A stretch of DNA of 64,000 bases from SXIZ01 sp040079795 (GCA_040079795.1 JBEBJQ010000004.1:43891-107890); one strand, 5' to 3'; positions 17,574-26,841 are shown, numbered from the stretch's first letter. The notes: a model not told the origin generated them from the letters alone. Numbers and translations: made by a program.

Positions 17574-17754
17574 TATTACCTGACTTAAAAATAAAATAAC
17601 TAATCGTTAATGCAAAGCCAACAAGGAAATTGCGCATTTACGCGGAAAAATCCCGCACTAGCAAAGCAAAAATCTACGTCATAGCTTGCTATTAGGTATA
17701 CTGATGTTTAGGGGTAACCTTAAGCCGCAATGCGCTTTTTAATTCTGAGGAGGT

Positions 17755-17895
17755 ATGATGGTTTTTCTATTTATAGCTTTAGCAGTCTGTTTGATCATCG
17801 GTAGTGCGTTAGTTTTACTGAGGACCGCTCACATCCCTAAAATTCCTGGCCATATCAAAGCGCAACCTTATCAGAAAGATGATATAGACGAATAA
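17755..17895 (+). CDS. Small membrane protein, DUF2897-like
   Basis: 46 residues (45 if the second ATG at 17758 is used). AGGAGG lies directly upstream at 17748-17753, a perfect Shine-Dalgarno; spacing favours the second ATG. One membrane span (VFLFIALAVCLIIGSALVLL) is followed by a basic, Pro-containing segment (PKIPGHIK) and an acidic tail. This resembles DUF2897 small membrane proteins of gammaproteobacteria; function unknown. It converges on dtd with a 4-bp gap. Confidence 0.7.
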   Translation: MMVFLFIALAVCLIIGSALVLLRTAHIPKIPGHIKAQPYQKDDIDE

Positions 17896-17899
17896 GCGC

Positions 17900-18352
17900 T
17901 TAAGTTAAAGGCGGTGGAACCCTTAAAATAAAAGTAACAGGGCCATTGTTAACCAAGCTGACTTGCATATCCGCACCGAATTGACCGAACGCTACATTAG
18001 GGTAATTTTCAAGCGCCTGCCGGGAAAAATAATTAAACAATTTTAAGCCAATCTCAGGAGGAGCCGCAGAAGTGAAGCTGGGGCGGTTGCCTTTTTGGGT
18101 ATCGGCAGCTAAGGTGAATTGCGGTACGACTAATAAGCCGCCGTTTATATCCCGCAAACTGAGATTCATTTTATCCTCAGCGTCGGCAAAAATCCGGTAA
18201 CTGAGTATACGTTCCAGCAAGCGTTGCGCCGCTTTTTCAGTATCAAACGGCTCAACAGCAACCAACGCCAATATACCCTGTTGTATCTTCCCGATATCTT
18301 TGCCTGCAACAGTTACTTTCGCGGACGTTACCCGCTGTATAATACTGATCAT
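17900..18352 (-). CDS. dtd: D-aminoacyl-tRNA deacylase Dtd
   Basis: 150 residues from the ATG at 18352 (MISIIQRVTSAKVTV), the normal family start; an upstream in-frame start would add a 17-residue extension not seen in the family. Catalytic and structural motifs are SQFTLAADTQKGNRPSFTSAAPPE and the C-terminal NNGPVTF Gly-cisPro loop. The dimeric cytoplasmic enzyme hydrolyses D-aminoacyl-tRNA and mischarged Gly-tRNA(Ala). It is divergent from the nuclease gene at 18411. Confidence 0.95.
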   Translation of the reverse strand: MISIIQRVTSAKVTVAGKDIGKIQQGILALVAVEPFDTEKAAQRLLERILSYRIFADAEDKMNLSLRDINGGLLVVPQFTLAADTQKGNRPSFTSAAPPEIGLKLFNYFSRQALENYPNVAFGQFGADMQVSLVNNGPVTFILRVPPPLT

Positions 18353-18410
18353 AGCCTTAAAACGGTTTGTAATTATCGTAAACGTTGCATTATAACCAAT
18401 CATATAGCTG

Positions 18411-19238
18411 ATGCGTCACCCTGTTATTACCAGCCTTTTTTACATTTTACTCAGTTTTACCACGTCCCCTGTGCTCAGTGAGGATCTGATCTATCAGTGG
18501 ATTGAACAAAATAAATTTTATTTTTCCGACCGCCCACATGCTGATGCCCGGATAATAACCTTACCGGAAACCCAGAGCCACTATAAAATTAAACGGGTAA
18601 TTGATGGCGACACGGTATTATTGGATGACGGCACCAAAGTCAGGTTACTAGGTATTAATACCCCGGAAATGGCAAACCGGCATCAGTCCGCTGAAGCAGG
18701 TGGAAAACGGGCTAAACAATGGCTAAATGAGCAATTACAAGGTCAAATCGTGCGCTTGGAAACTGACGTTGAAAAAACCGATAAGTATGGCCGTACGCTC
18801 GCGCATATCTTTACCGATGCAGATGTACATATTAATGCCCAATTAGTAAAACTGGGGCTGGCGGCGGTGAGCCTGTATCCGCCCAATTTAAAATACGCCA
18901 ATGCCTTAATCACCGCACAAGAAATTGCAGAAAAACATCAATTGGGGATATGGAATGACGCTGCCTACGCAGTAAAAGCTATTGAGCAGCTTAACCGAGA
19001 CAATCAACAAGGCTGGCAGCGATTAACCGGTGTTGTAAATAACCTGCGTCAAACCCGCCAATATTATTATCTGGAGTTTTCCGGAAATTTTAATGCCCGC
19101 ATCCATCGTAGCAATGCTCAGCTATTTCCTGAGCTTACTAATTTTGTAGGCCAAACAGTTGAGGTGCGCGGCTGGATAAATCAGCAACAAGGGCAATTGT
19201 CGATGTTAATTCGTCATCCCGATGCCATTAGGCTTTAA
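18411..19238 (+). CDS. Secreted thermonuclease-like (SNase) protein
   Basis: 275 residues. A signal peptide (to about residue 23) is followed by a short DUF4124-like stretch (YQWIEQNKFYFSDRP), then a staphylococcal nuclease domain at about 57-185. The key residues are visible: VIDGDTVLL, VRLLGINTPE and EKTDKYGRTLAHI (Arg/Glu/Arg triad region), with AQLVKLGLA. An additional OB-like domain with RGWI follows to the C-terminus. It probably cleaves DNA or RNA outside the cytoplasm. The gene stands alone, 58 bp from divergent dtd. Confidence 0.85.
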   Translation: MRHPVITSLFYILLSFTTSPVLSEDLIYQWIEQNKFYFSDRPHADARIITLPETQSHYKIKRVIDGDTVLLDDGTKVRLLGINTPEMANRHQSAEAGGKRAKQWLNEQLQGQIVRLETDVEKTDKYGRTLAHIFTDADVHINAQLVKLGLAAVSLYPPNLKYANALITAQEIAEKHQLGIWNDAAYAVKAIEQLNRDNQQGWQRLTGVVNNLRQTRQYYYLEFSGNFNARIHRSNAQLFPELTNFVGQTVEVRGWINQQQGQLSMLIRHPDAIRL

Positions 19239-19358
19239 AATCGAAATCCCAACTTGACAGACACCTTACAAAAATCCACCATTGATAGTTTTACTCAACA
19301 CGCAATCAGAACACCGGTTTTTTTATTTTCTTCGACCCCTTTTAAATATCAATCCATC

Positions 19359-20261
19359 ATGTCACACGCCAATTCAACGACCGCCATTTTCTATGCTTTT
19401 TCCGCCAACTTAGTCATTGCCATTGCGAAAACCGGCGCAGCACTCTGGACTGGCTCAGGCTCCTTACTTGCGGAAGCCATCCATTCCTTTGCCGATTGCG
19501 GTAATCAAGTTTTACTCTACATCGGCATGCAGCGTGCTACTAAAGAAGCCACCCAAAAACATCCGATGGGCTATGGACGGGAATCTTATATTTGGTCAAT
19601 GATGGTTGCATTAATCTTATTTTCGGTCGGCGGCATTTTTTCCATCCATGAGGGCTGGCAACGCTACCATGAGCCACAAGCGGTCAAAAACGCCACCTTG
19701 GCCTTAATTATCTTAGGCATTGCGGTGGTCATGGAAGGTATATCGCTAAAAGGTGCTATCAGTGCCATGAAAGCAGAACAGGGCAATCGGTCTTTCTGGC
19801 AATGGTTTAAAGAAACCCATTCCAGCGAGTTGATGGTCATTACCGGCGAAGACATTGCCGCCCTTGCCGGTTTAATTATTGCCTTAATCATGCTGAGCCT
19901 GACCCTTGTTACCGGCAACACCGTCTTTGATGCAATTGGTTCGATGTTAATCGGTTTGCTGCTGATCATCGTCGCAGCCGTTATTGGCAAAGAAGTGCAT
20001 TCGTTATTAATCGGAGAAACTGCCGCCGATGTGCGCGACAATGTACAAGGCTTTTTGGGGCAACAACCCAGTGTGGTCCGCGTATTAAACCTTTGGGCAA
20101 TTAATCATGGTGATGGCGTCATGCTGGCTATTAAAGCCGAACTGAAACCCGACCTGCTGGTGAGCGAGGCAACAAAAATCATTAACACTATGGAAAAACA
20201 AATCAAACTCGATAATAGCCGCGTTAAATGGATATTTTTTGAACTTGACGATGCTGATTAA
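19359..20261 (+). CDS. Cation diffusion facilitator transporter
   Basis: 300 residues from the ATG at 19359; longer in-frame starts exist back to 19254 (TTG), but they add a non-conserved tail and no start has a clear ribosome binding site. Six membrane spans are expected. TM2 carries EAIHSFADCGNQ and TM5 carries GEDIAALAG, the metal-binding positions of the CDF family, close to the ZNT9-like branch. After TM6 a short cytoplasmic domain ends the protein. It exports divalent cations such as Zn or Fe by proton antiport; the ion cannot be told. It converges on the glycosyltransferase gene. Confidence 0.88.
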   Translation: MSHANSTTAIFYAFSANLVIAIAKTGAALWTGSGSLLAEAIHSFADCGNQVLLYIGMQRATKEATQKHPMGYGRESYIWSMMVALILFSVGGIFSIHEGWQRYHEPQAVKNATLALIILGIAVVMEGISLKGAISAMKAEQGNRSFWQWFKETHSSELMVITGEDIAALAGLIIALIMLSLTLVTGNTVFDAIGSMLIGLLLIIVAAVIGKEVHSLLIGETAADVRDNVQGFLGQQPSVVRVLNLWAINHGDGVMLAIKAELKPDLLVSEATKIINTMEKQIKLDNSRVKWIFFELDDAD

Positions 20262-20290
20262 CTTTTACTTGAATTGTAGATAGGTAATAG

Positions 20291-21412
20291 TTATCCAGCT
20301 ATTTCCTTTAATATATTTTCTGCCACTTGCTTCCAGCCATATTTATGTAATACATACTTTCTGGCCTCAATGCCATGTTGTTTAATTTTATCCGGATCGG
20401 ACAAATAAAAATCAAGCGCATTATAGATATGTTCAACACTGACATCATCGATGAGTAACCCCGAAACATTAGGCATAATCATGTCTGGAAATGCGTAGCT
20501 ATTGGGCGCTATTCCGGGCATGCCATAGGCCATCATTTCCAATAGTGAAATTCCAAACGGTTCATATAAGGAAGGTAAAATAGCAATATCACCTTGTTGT
20601 AATATTTCTGCAAATTTCGGATCCGTTTTTTCCAAAAAACCATGAAAAACTATATTGCTACTAGCGGTTACGTGGATAGTTTCAGGACCGATGATATGCA
20701 AAGTTGCAGACTTATGTTTTTGTATGATGTTATTGAACGCCTCTAATAATACATACCCGCCTTTTCTATTAAAATCAATGCCAATAAAGACGATATTGCG
20801 GGGTTCATGCTCATATTTTTTTATGATTTGACCAGGTATGTCAAAGTTCATTCCAACGCCAATATTAACAACCCGCTCGGCTGCAATACCATAATCATCA
20901 ATAAATGATTTCCTTAAATACTCGCTCATGGTGAATATTTTGGTCAAATTTTTATTAACCTTTTTTTCCCATTCAAATGCTTCAATGGCAATATCGTTAT
21001 ATTGCTTATCAAATGAAGCGCTGCGCATCTTACAAGCGATATTGCCATCATTATAAGAAAAACATTGGCTTAGCCCTTTAGCTATTTTGGGTATGTTGTA
21101 AATGGCACCTAACTGTAAAAAATCAAAATGCCCTACTTCCTCAAATAACATCCGCTCAGCGCTTTTTGTTAATTCTTCGTAATAACTGGTATCTAAATTA
21201 AATTTCAACCGCCATGATGCTCTTTTAACTGCAAAGTTTTCAGCCAAAAGTTGAATTTTTTTTAATTTGGGGACTTCTATACCAACGGCTGAATGTAAAA
21301 AACCCGCATTATGACATTCCCTAAAAAACGGTTTTGCAGAGCCTGACCAACATCGCTCATCCCAAGGATTTTGCCCAACGACCCCACCGACAATACCAAC
21401 TAATTTTTTCAT
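20291..21412 (-). CDS. Glycosyltransferase family 4 protein
   Basis: 373 residues, GT-B fold. The C-terminal half shows the GT4 signature: NIVFIGIDFNRKGGYVLLEAF, then LPSLYEPFGISLLEMMAYGMPGI, the E-x7-E nucleotide-sugar site. The N-terminal acceptor domain is not similar to anything I can name. It stands alone with no other polysaccharide genes, and its codons look more AT-rich than those of its neighbours, which hints at transfer. Acceptor and sugar are unknown. Confidence 0.85.
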   Translation of the reverse strand: MKKLVGIVGGVVGQNPWDERCWSGSAKPFFRECHNAGFLHSAVGIEVPKLKKIQLLAENFAVKRASWRLKFNLDTSYYEELTKSAERMLFEEVGHFDFLQLGAIYNIPKIAKGLSQCFSYNDGNIACKMRSASFDKQYNDIAIEAFEWEKKVNKNLTKIFTMSEYLRKSFIDDYGIAAERVVNIGVGMNFDIPGQIIKKYEHEPRNIVFIGIDFNRKGGYVLLEAFNNIIQKHKSATLHIIGPETIHVTASSNIVFHGFLEKTDPKFAEILQQGDIAILPSLYEPFGISLLEMMAYGMPGIAPNSYAFPDMIMPNVSGLLIDDVSVEHIYNALDFYLSDPDKIKQHGIEARKYVLHKYGWKQVAENILKEIAG

Positions 21413-21492
21413 CTTTACAATTCTTTAATTATGAATATTGGCTTGTAATGCCGTTATAAAATTCCACAACATACATGATATTTTGAGTAGGA

Positions 21493-22380
21493 TTAAAACT
21501 CACCAACAGCTTTTTTTAGCTGTCGATAAACCAAAAAAACCGTCACGGCCAGTATCAACCACCCGGTCACTAATGGCCCAATAACGCCATCATAAGTGCT
21601 GACCAGATAGGCATAGGGATTCGTAAAATCCGTATTAAAAAAACTTTTATTTAATTTAATCTGCCACACCCAGCTTGCGTGGCACCCAATACAAAGTCCC
21701 AAACTGTCCTTAAACTGTGTTCGCAGCATACCTAAATATATGCCCACCATCAACAGGGAAAAAAACGCCGGTAAAATATCGGGATTAAACATACTCTGGA
21801 TCGCTTCCCCCAATAATTGAAAACCGCTCAATATAGTCATATCTGCTACCGGAATGACAGTTTTACTGTCCAAAAAATGCAAGCTGGCAAAATAAAAAGC
21901 ACTGATTAAAATACTGCTAACCAAAGGCAAATGCTTAACCAATATCCTTAAAAACAACCCCCGCCACAATGATTCTTCGAAAAACCCTATTAATAACGCC
22001 AATAACAGCTCAACCAGCAACTTCTTACCAATCCAAAAACCTGTCCAAGGCTGGGAGACATCTAGCACATTAATTTTTACCACCGTTAAAAAGATAAACA
22101 CGGGGATCAAGGTCATAAACCCCAACCCAAAGCCCTTGAGCAGTTGCTTTAAAAACAGCGGCCTTGGCGCAAAACCCAAATCGACTTTGCTAAACTTTAA
22201 CCACGCCATAAACGGAAAAATGCTCAACGCCAAAAAAAATTGCGTCGATTTCTTAATCATTTTCCGTAACGCGTAATCATCCCCCAAGCCCTGTACAATA
22301 AAAAAACCGGCAATACAACCCAAAAAAGTGGCTCCCAGCAATATCCACAACGGCAGAAACGCATACAAATACCGCCTCAT
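21493..22380 (-). CDS. CPBP family intramembrane metalloprotease
   Basis: 295 residues from the ATG at 22380, which shares one base with the rsmE stop (TGATG) and has GGGGAG 10 nt upstream. About seven membrane spans are seen. The three CPBP/ABI motifs are present: FFEESLWRGL (Glu-Glu, about 135), SAFYFASLHF and CIGCHASWVW. Members are type II CAAX-prenyl-protease-like enzymes; bacterial substrates are mostly unknown, some being involved in bacteriocin immunity. Translation is probably coupled to rsmE. Confidence 0.88.
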   Translation of the reverse strand: MRRYLYAFLPLWILLGATFLGCIAGFFIVQGLGDDYALRKMIKKSTQFFLALSIFPFMAWLKFSKVDLGFAPRPLFLKQLLKGFGLGFMTLIPVFIFLTVVKINVLDVSQPWTGFWIGKKLLVELLLALLIGFFEESLWRGLFLRILVKHLPLVSSILISAFYFASLHFLDSKTVIPVADMTILSGFQLLGEAIQSMFNPDILPAFFSLLMVGIYLGMLRTQFKDSLGLCIGCHASWVWQIKLNKSFFNTDFTNPYAYLVSTYDGVIGPLVTGWLILAVTVFLVYRQLKKAVGEF

Positions 22381-23108
22381 CAAGTAAAATCTCCCCACAA
22401 CATTTGCACCGCAGACAACGCGGCCAGCGAGGCAGTTTCGGTTCTTAAAATACGTCGGCCCAAACGTACTGGAATAAAGCCCGCTGCTTTAGCCAGCTCC
22501 CGCTCTGCCGGTGCAAACCCCCCTTCCGGCCCGGTCAGTAAGGTAACGTGTTGATTATCGGGTTTCAACACCGCCAGCGTGGTATTGGCATAAGGGTCTA
22601 AGAATACTTTTAAACCTTGCTGATGCCCCACCCAAGCTTGCAAAAAGTCAACATCCGCCAATACCGGTAAATGGGTTCTGCCGCTTTGTTCAGCCGCATG
22701 TTGCACAATTTTTTGCCAATGCAATAAGCGTTGTGGTCTTTTCTCGCCCTTAAATTGCACTACACATCGTTCGGTTAATAACGGTGTAATCACATTCACG
22801 CCCAACTCTACCGCTTTTTGAACCGACAAATCCATACGGTCTCCCCGCGAAATACCCAAGCCTAAAGTAATTTTTAGCGGTGACTCAACACTACGCGAAA
22901 TCCACTGCCCTACTTCTATCAACACCGCTTTGCGGCTGACCTCAGCAACGGTACACAGATATTCGCCACCCTCGCCATTAAATAAAATGATCTCCGCAGT
23001 ATTTTTCAGCCGCAAAACTGTGCGCACATAGTGCCCATTCTCTTCATCCAATTCGATGCTTTTGCCGGTAACCAACGCCACCGGGGTATAAACTCTGGAA
23101 ACGCGCAT
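22380..23108 (-). CDS. rsmE: 16S rRNA m3U1498 methyltransferase RsmE
   Basis: 242 residues from the ATG at 23108, chosen because AAGGAG lies 4 nt upstream. It starts MRVSRVYTP, as usual. The N-terminal PUA-like domain is followed by a SPOUT methyltransferase domain with the knot signatures LLTGPEGGFAPAERELA and VRLGRRILRTETA. It methylates U1498 of 16S rRNA in the assembled 30S subunit. It heads a two-gene unit with the CPBP protease. Confidence 0.96.
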   Translation of the reverse strand: MRVSRVYTPVALVTGKSIELDEENGHYVRTVLRLKNTAEIILFNGEGGEYLCTVAEVSRKAVLIEVGQWISRSVESPLKITLGLGISRGDRMDLSVQKAVELGVNVITPLLTERCVVQFKGEKRPQRLLHWQKIVQHAAEQSGRTHLPVLADVDFLQAWVGHQQGLKVFLDPYANTTLAVLKPDNQHVTLLTGPEGGFAPAERELAKAAGFIPVRLGRRILRTETASLAALSAVQMLWGDFT

Positions 23109-23323
23109 TTCACTCCTTAACCACTGACTGTAGCCCTGTCGCTCCATTGGAAGCGACAGACATTAAATAACAACGTCAAATGAGCGCAATAATACCTTGT
23201 TAAACAACCTAACGTGACAGATTTTATGCGCCTGGGATTCTTCAAAAGCACTTGGTTTGACAATCTTATTAAAAGCGGTAAGTTGTCATTTCTAAAACAA
23301 TAAAAAAATCACGGGGAAAGGCT

Positions 23324-23710
23324 ATGAAATTATTCAAAAATTTACTATTAATCTGTTTAATGTTGCTGCATAACATGGTTTGGGCCTATGGTGGCGGGGG
23401 CAGTAGCAGCACCAAAGCCTGTGCCAAACCGAAGTTTTCCGAATTCGCGCCCGCCGAAAAAACCGAAGTTAAAGCAAATGCGGAATTTTCCTTTATCGCC
23501 TCTGCCAACACCTATCCTGAGAGCATCAAAGTAAGCATTAAAGATGTCCCAGTTACTGTCAATGTAGCAGACAAAAACGGTACGGCCTTTCAAGTGACCG
23601 GCAAACTGCCCAGCAGCATTAAAGACAGCTATGCCAGAATCAGCATCAATGCTGAAGGAGCAAACAAATGCAAAGGGACGGGCGGCTGGTTACTTAAAAT
23701 TAGCCAATAA
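23324..23710 (+). CDS. Secreted protein, paralog 1 of a tandem pair
   Basis: 128 residues. The signal peptide ends HNMVWA, then comes a Gly/Ser-rich stretch and a small predicted all-beta domain starting CAKPKFS. A second Cys near the end (NKCKG) could pair with it. The pattern SIKVSIKDVPVTVN and the C-terminal GGWLLKIS are shared with the next gene. Function unknown. The ribosome binding site is GGGGAAAGGC before the ATG. Both copies stand apart from other gene groups. Confidence 0.7.
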   Translation: MKLFKNLLLICLMLLHNMVWAYGGGGSSSTKACAKPKFSEFAPAEKTEVKANAEFSFIASANTYPESIKVSIKDVPVTVNVADKNGTAFQVTGKLPSSIKDSYARISINAEGANKCKGTGGWLLKISQ

Positions 23711-23733
23711 ACCATTTATGGGTGTTTTGTAAA

Positions 23734-23766
23734 AATTCGGTAGTTTCGTGCTGAAGCTACCGAATT
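23734..23766. terminator. Hairpin between the two secreted paralogs
   Basis: AATTCGGTAG (23734-23743) and CTACCGAATT (23757-23766) pair over 10 bp, with further pairing inside the loop. The T-run is on the minus-strand side only, so it may act as an mRNA-stabilising 3' hairpin for the upstream gene. Confidence 0.45.
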
Positions 23767-23822
23767 ATCATCCCCCATAAAATCCATTTTATGTTCACCC
23801 ATTATTCTTGCAGAGATTCTCG

Positions 23823-24215
23823 ATGAAATACTACCCCGTGTTATCCAGCCTATTTTTAATGTTGCTCAGTAATGGCGCTAGCGCCTACGTGCCTAACATG
23901 GGTGGAAGTGGCGGCGGCGGCGCCTGTGCTAAGCCCAAATTTAGCCATTTTATGCCTGCCGCAAAAGGTGAAGCCAAGCCAAATAGCATCTTTTCATTTG
24001 TCGCCTCACCCAATACTCACCCCAAATCAATCAAAGTAACCGTTAAAGACATTCCTGTGGAAGTCAATACCTCCTCAAAAATGGAAAATGCCTTTAAAGT
24101 CACTGGCAGCTTACCCGCCTCACTTAAAAACACCTTTGCCAGAATCAGCATTAGCGGCGAATCCTCTGGTCAATGTAAGGGAGCCGAAGGTTGGTTGATT
24201 AAAATTACTGAATAG
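23823..24215 (+). CDS. Secreted protein, paralog 2 of a tandem pair
   Basis: 130 residues from the ATG at 23823 (MKYYPVLSS); an in-frame TTG at 23808 is less likely. The signal peptide ends SNGASAY. A Gly-rich linker leads to CAKPKFSHF and a domain closely similar to the preceding protein (NTHPKSIKVTVKDIPVEVN; ending GWLIKITE). The two arose by tandem duplication and have diverged mostly in the linker. Each is followed or separated by its own intergenic stretch. Function unknown. Confidence 0.7.
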   Translation: MKYYPVLSSLFLMLLSNGASAYVPNMGGSGGGGACAKPKFSHFMPAAKGEAKPNSIFSFVASPNTHPKSIKVTVKDIPVEVNTSSKMENAFKVTGSLPASLKNTFARISISGESSGQCKGAEGWLIKITE

Positions 24216-24299
24216 TTACTGTCAATGAACCTAACCAGCAACACTTCGGGTGTAATCCAAGATTACCGCCGCTTGTTTTTGCTTGGTTAGGCGAATTTT

Positions 24300-24905
24300 A
24301 TGCAGCGACAAGCTCTCCCTTTTATCTGTTTGTTGCACATGCTGGCTATTTTTTGGTGGAACGTACCACAACATTATGCCAACATTCGCTATGACCAAGA
24401 CTATGACAACACGCCTTTATTTGCCAGGGAAGAACCACTCCTGAATGCGGCTGAAATCAGGGCAAACCATACCTTAAGTTGGCTGCTCAACCATTACATT
24501 GACCTTACCGGCAGCCAACAATACTGGGATTTTTTTGCCCCCGCCAGCCCTAAAACTCACCAATATTTTTCAGTCTGTCGCAGTGCCATTAAACACCCGG
24601 AACAAGGTGAAATTATTTGTACCAGCCCCCCTTTTTTCAGCAATCTGAACCTAAACTTTAAAGGCTTTAACCTATTTAAACCCAATGACAGCCGCTGGTA
24701 TCGGCTGACTGAAAACTTAAGCAGCTTAAATGATCCGCCATTACTCAGCGCATTCGCTGACTTTTACCAAGTGCAAGACCGCAGAGGCACTTTAAAAAAA
24801 CCAGTCTGGTTAATTTTGCACCAATTTGAATTAGCACCGGGATTAAAAGGCTTGCCCGCGTTTGGTTATCGCATGGATAGCGTCTTGATTCCAGGGCAAC
24901 CCTGA
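24300..24905 (+). CDS. Membrane-anchored partner of HTTM protein
   Basis: 201 residues. One N-terminal membrane span (LPFICLLHMLAIFWW) is followed by a periplasmic domain that has QQYWDFFAPASPKTHQYF, the YWDxFAP pattern commonly seen in proteins encoded beside HTTM-domain membrane proteins. Its stop shares one base with the start of the HTTM gene (TGATG), so the two are translationally coupled. No catalytic motif is evident. Function unknown. Confidence 0.65.
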   Translation: MQRQALPFICLLHMLAIFWWNVPQHYANIRYDQDYDNTPLFAREEPLLNAAEIRANHTLSWLLNHYIDLTGSQQYWDFFAPASPKTHQYFSVCRSAIKHPEQGEIICTSPPFFSNLNLNFKGFNLFKPNDSRWYRLTENLSSLNDPPLLSAFADFYQVQDRRGTLKKPVWLILHQFELAPGLKGLPAFGYRMDSVLIPGQP

Positions 24906-25813
24906 TGCAAAAATATTGGTATGCCCTGTGGTTTAAACCGATAGATGTCCGGCAATTTGCGCTATTACGCATTGCTTATGGATATTTAACAGCCGTTTAC
25001 TTGGTGCAATTATTGCCGTTCATCGCCACGCAATTCAGCGCATCCGGCTGGCTTTCCAGCGACCTTAAGCCGACATCAATAGTAAACTGGGGCAGTTGGT
25101 CACTGTTTAATCTCTACACTGGTGAATATGCCCTGCATTTTAGTTATGCCATCCAAGTATTAGGCATCTGTGCCGCCATCGCCATGATGCTCGGCTGGCG
25201 TACGCGTTTGGCGACCATAACCGTCTGGCTGGTACTGGTGTCACTCTGGAACCGCAACCCCTTAATCCTGGATGGTGACGACGCGGTGTTGAAAGTAATG
25301 ACCTTTTATCTGATCTTTTCACCCTGCGGCAACGCCTGGTCGCTGGATGCCCGTCAAAACCACCAACCCCAATCAGCCGCTATCTGGCCGTTACGTTTGA
25401 TACAATTTCAAATTGCCTTAATCTACTTTGTTTCCGGCTGGGTCAAATTTCACAGCGCCGAATGGTTGGATGGCACGGTCTTACACTATGTACTTAGCCA
25501 TCCCCATTACGCCCGTTTTAACCTGTCGCCCTGGCTTGAGTATCCCGCTTTTGTTAGCTTACTGAGCTTCTTAACCAGTTCTATTCGCTGGTGGGAATTA
25601 TTATTTCCGCTGTTATTGCTGAACCGCTACTCACGACGGCTATCAATCTTAATTGGGATATTATTTCACCTGGGTTTATTCCTGTTCATGAACCTGCGCT
25701 GGTTTCCCGTGATTATGTTAGCGTTTTATCCGGCGTTATTATCGACCAAGGAGTTTCGATCATTGGTCGATTATGTCAAGCGGCTGAATAAACATAATGT
25801 ATCCACTCGCTAA
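24905..25813 (+). CDS. HTTM domain membrane protein
   Basis: 302 residues with about eight membrane spans. The arrangement LLRIAYGYLTAVYLVQLLP near the N-terminus, MLGWRTRLATI, and IYFVSGWVKFHSAEWLDGTVLHYVLSH fits the HTTM family, which is related to the membrane part of vitamin K-dependent gamma-carboxylase. Bacterial members have no settled function; a carboxylase role should not be assumed because the luminal catalytic domain is absent. It is coupled to the upstream partner gene. Confidence 0.8.
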   Translation: MQKYWYALWFKPIDVRQFALLRIAYGYLTAVYLVQLLPFIATQFSASGWLSSDLKPTSIVNWGSWSLFNLYTGEYALHFSYAIQVLGICAAIAMMLGWRTRLATITVWLVLVSLWNRNPLILDGDDAVLKVMTFYLIFSPCGNAWSLDARQNHQPQSAAIWPLRLIQFQIALIYFVSGWVKFHSAEWLDGTVLHYVLSHPHYARFNLSPWLEYPAFVSLLSFLTSSIRWWELLFPLLLLNRYSRRLSILIGILFHLGLFLFMNLRWFPVIMLAFYPALLSTKEFRSLVDYVKRLNKHNVSTR

Positions 25814-25827
25814 ATAAGCATCTAAAA

Positions 25828-25844
25828 TTTTTGATTTTGCATTG
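25828..25844 (+). repeat. Direct repeat, left flank of the R-M module
   Basis: TTTTTGATTTTGCATTG, 16 of 17 identical to 27811-27827. It lies 15 bp after the HTTM gene. The pair encloses exactly the restriction-modification genes and their leader. The 197-bp stretch to 26011 also holds two small palindromes (near 25928 and 25953) and the module's promoter. Confidence 0.6.
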
Positions 25845-26010
25845 CTTTTATAAACCTTGGTGATTAATGCCTATGCTCTTCCCTCTGATACGATTAATTA
25901 AATCCAAGAACTAGATAATTACTTATAGACCTCGCAAGGTCATGACTTCGATTCCTCTTAGGTAAGGAAGCATGTAGAATGACTAATCAAAATACAAATC
26001 TAGTTTTTAT

Positions 26011-26841
26011 ATGACTGAAAAAGAAAATTTTGCTGAAAAACTCGAAGAGTTTGTCACCGATCTTAAAGAGCATATCAGTACAGATGATGGACAATGGACG
26101 ATAAAAGGCTTCATTGACATTTTCAAAAACGTATACACAATTTCGTCGGATACCAAAATTGTATCGAAAATCCTTGAAATTCATTTATTTCCTAAAATTT
26201 TGCATTTTGCAAAAACCAATGGTTTTAAAGTAGTTCTTGCTGATCACCAGAATTACTACCCCGACATATCATTTGTCAAAGCCAGTGACGAATCTATCAA
26301 ATTTGCTGTTGATTTTAAAACAACTTATCGAAATCCAAAGAAGCCACATTTGTGCAATGGATTTACACTTGGTTCACACGGTAAATATTTTGAACATCGC
26401 ACTAGCACCAAAAATATCCAGTTTCCCTATAGCACGTATTCAGGTCATTTCTGCCTTGGCATTATCTACGACAGGACAGATGGTGCAACTATTGATGAGA
26501 CAAAAGCACATAGTATTGATGAATTGCATTCAATTGCTTCGGTAGTAAGAAACTTTCACTTTTTTGTTACAGAAAAATGGAAAATCGCAAGTGATAAAGG
26601 CGGTAGTGGTAACACAGCTAACATCGGAAGTATCAATAATATCGCCGATATAATCAGTGGCCGAGGTATGTTTTCAAAGCTTGGTGAACACTGGTTTGAT
26701 GAATACTGGATGAACTACAAAAAAATAACTGTTCAAAATGAAAAAGGTGAAACAAAAAAAATCTCCACGCTTCGGGATTTCGTAGCGTACAAAAATGGTG
26801 ATCTGTCCTTGGTTGTAACTAAAAGGAATGGTCAAGAATGA
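26011..26841 (+). CDS. EcoRV-type type II restriction endonuclease
   Basis: 276 residues, slightly longer than EcoRV (245). Recognised by colinear motifs: SSDTKIVSKILEIHLFPKI, HQNYYPDISF with Asp85, AVDFKTTY with Asp101 and Lys103 (the catalytic D-x(n)-D-x-K), KNIQFPYSTYSGH, and the recognition loop GSGNTANIGSI at 198-208. The recognition residues Gly, Gly, Asn, Thr of EcoRV are kept, so cleavage at GATATC is predicted; EcoRV has Thr where this protein has Ala203. Base composition is AT-richer than its neighbours. It overlaps the methylase gene by 4 bp (ATGA). No controller protein is present. Confidence 0.92.
   Translation: MTEKENFAEKLEEFVTDLKEHISTDDGQWTIKGFIDIFKNVYTISSDTKIVSKILEIHLFPKILHFAKTNGFKVVLADHQNYYPDISFVKASDESIKFAVDFKTTYRNPKKPHLCNGFTLGSHGKYFEHRTSTKNIQFPYSTYSGHFCLGIIYDRTDGATIDETKAHSIDELHSIASVVRNFHFFVTEKWKIASDKGGSGNTANIGSINNIADIISGRGMFSKLGEHWFDEYWMNYKKITVQNEKGETKKISTLRDFVAYKNGDLSLVVTKRNGQE

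Noticed and set aside
25924..25970. tRNA-like sequence (CTTCGATTCC) before the restriction gene
   Set aside because: No acceptor or anticodon arms can be formed; only two small palindromes are present.
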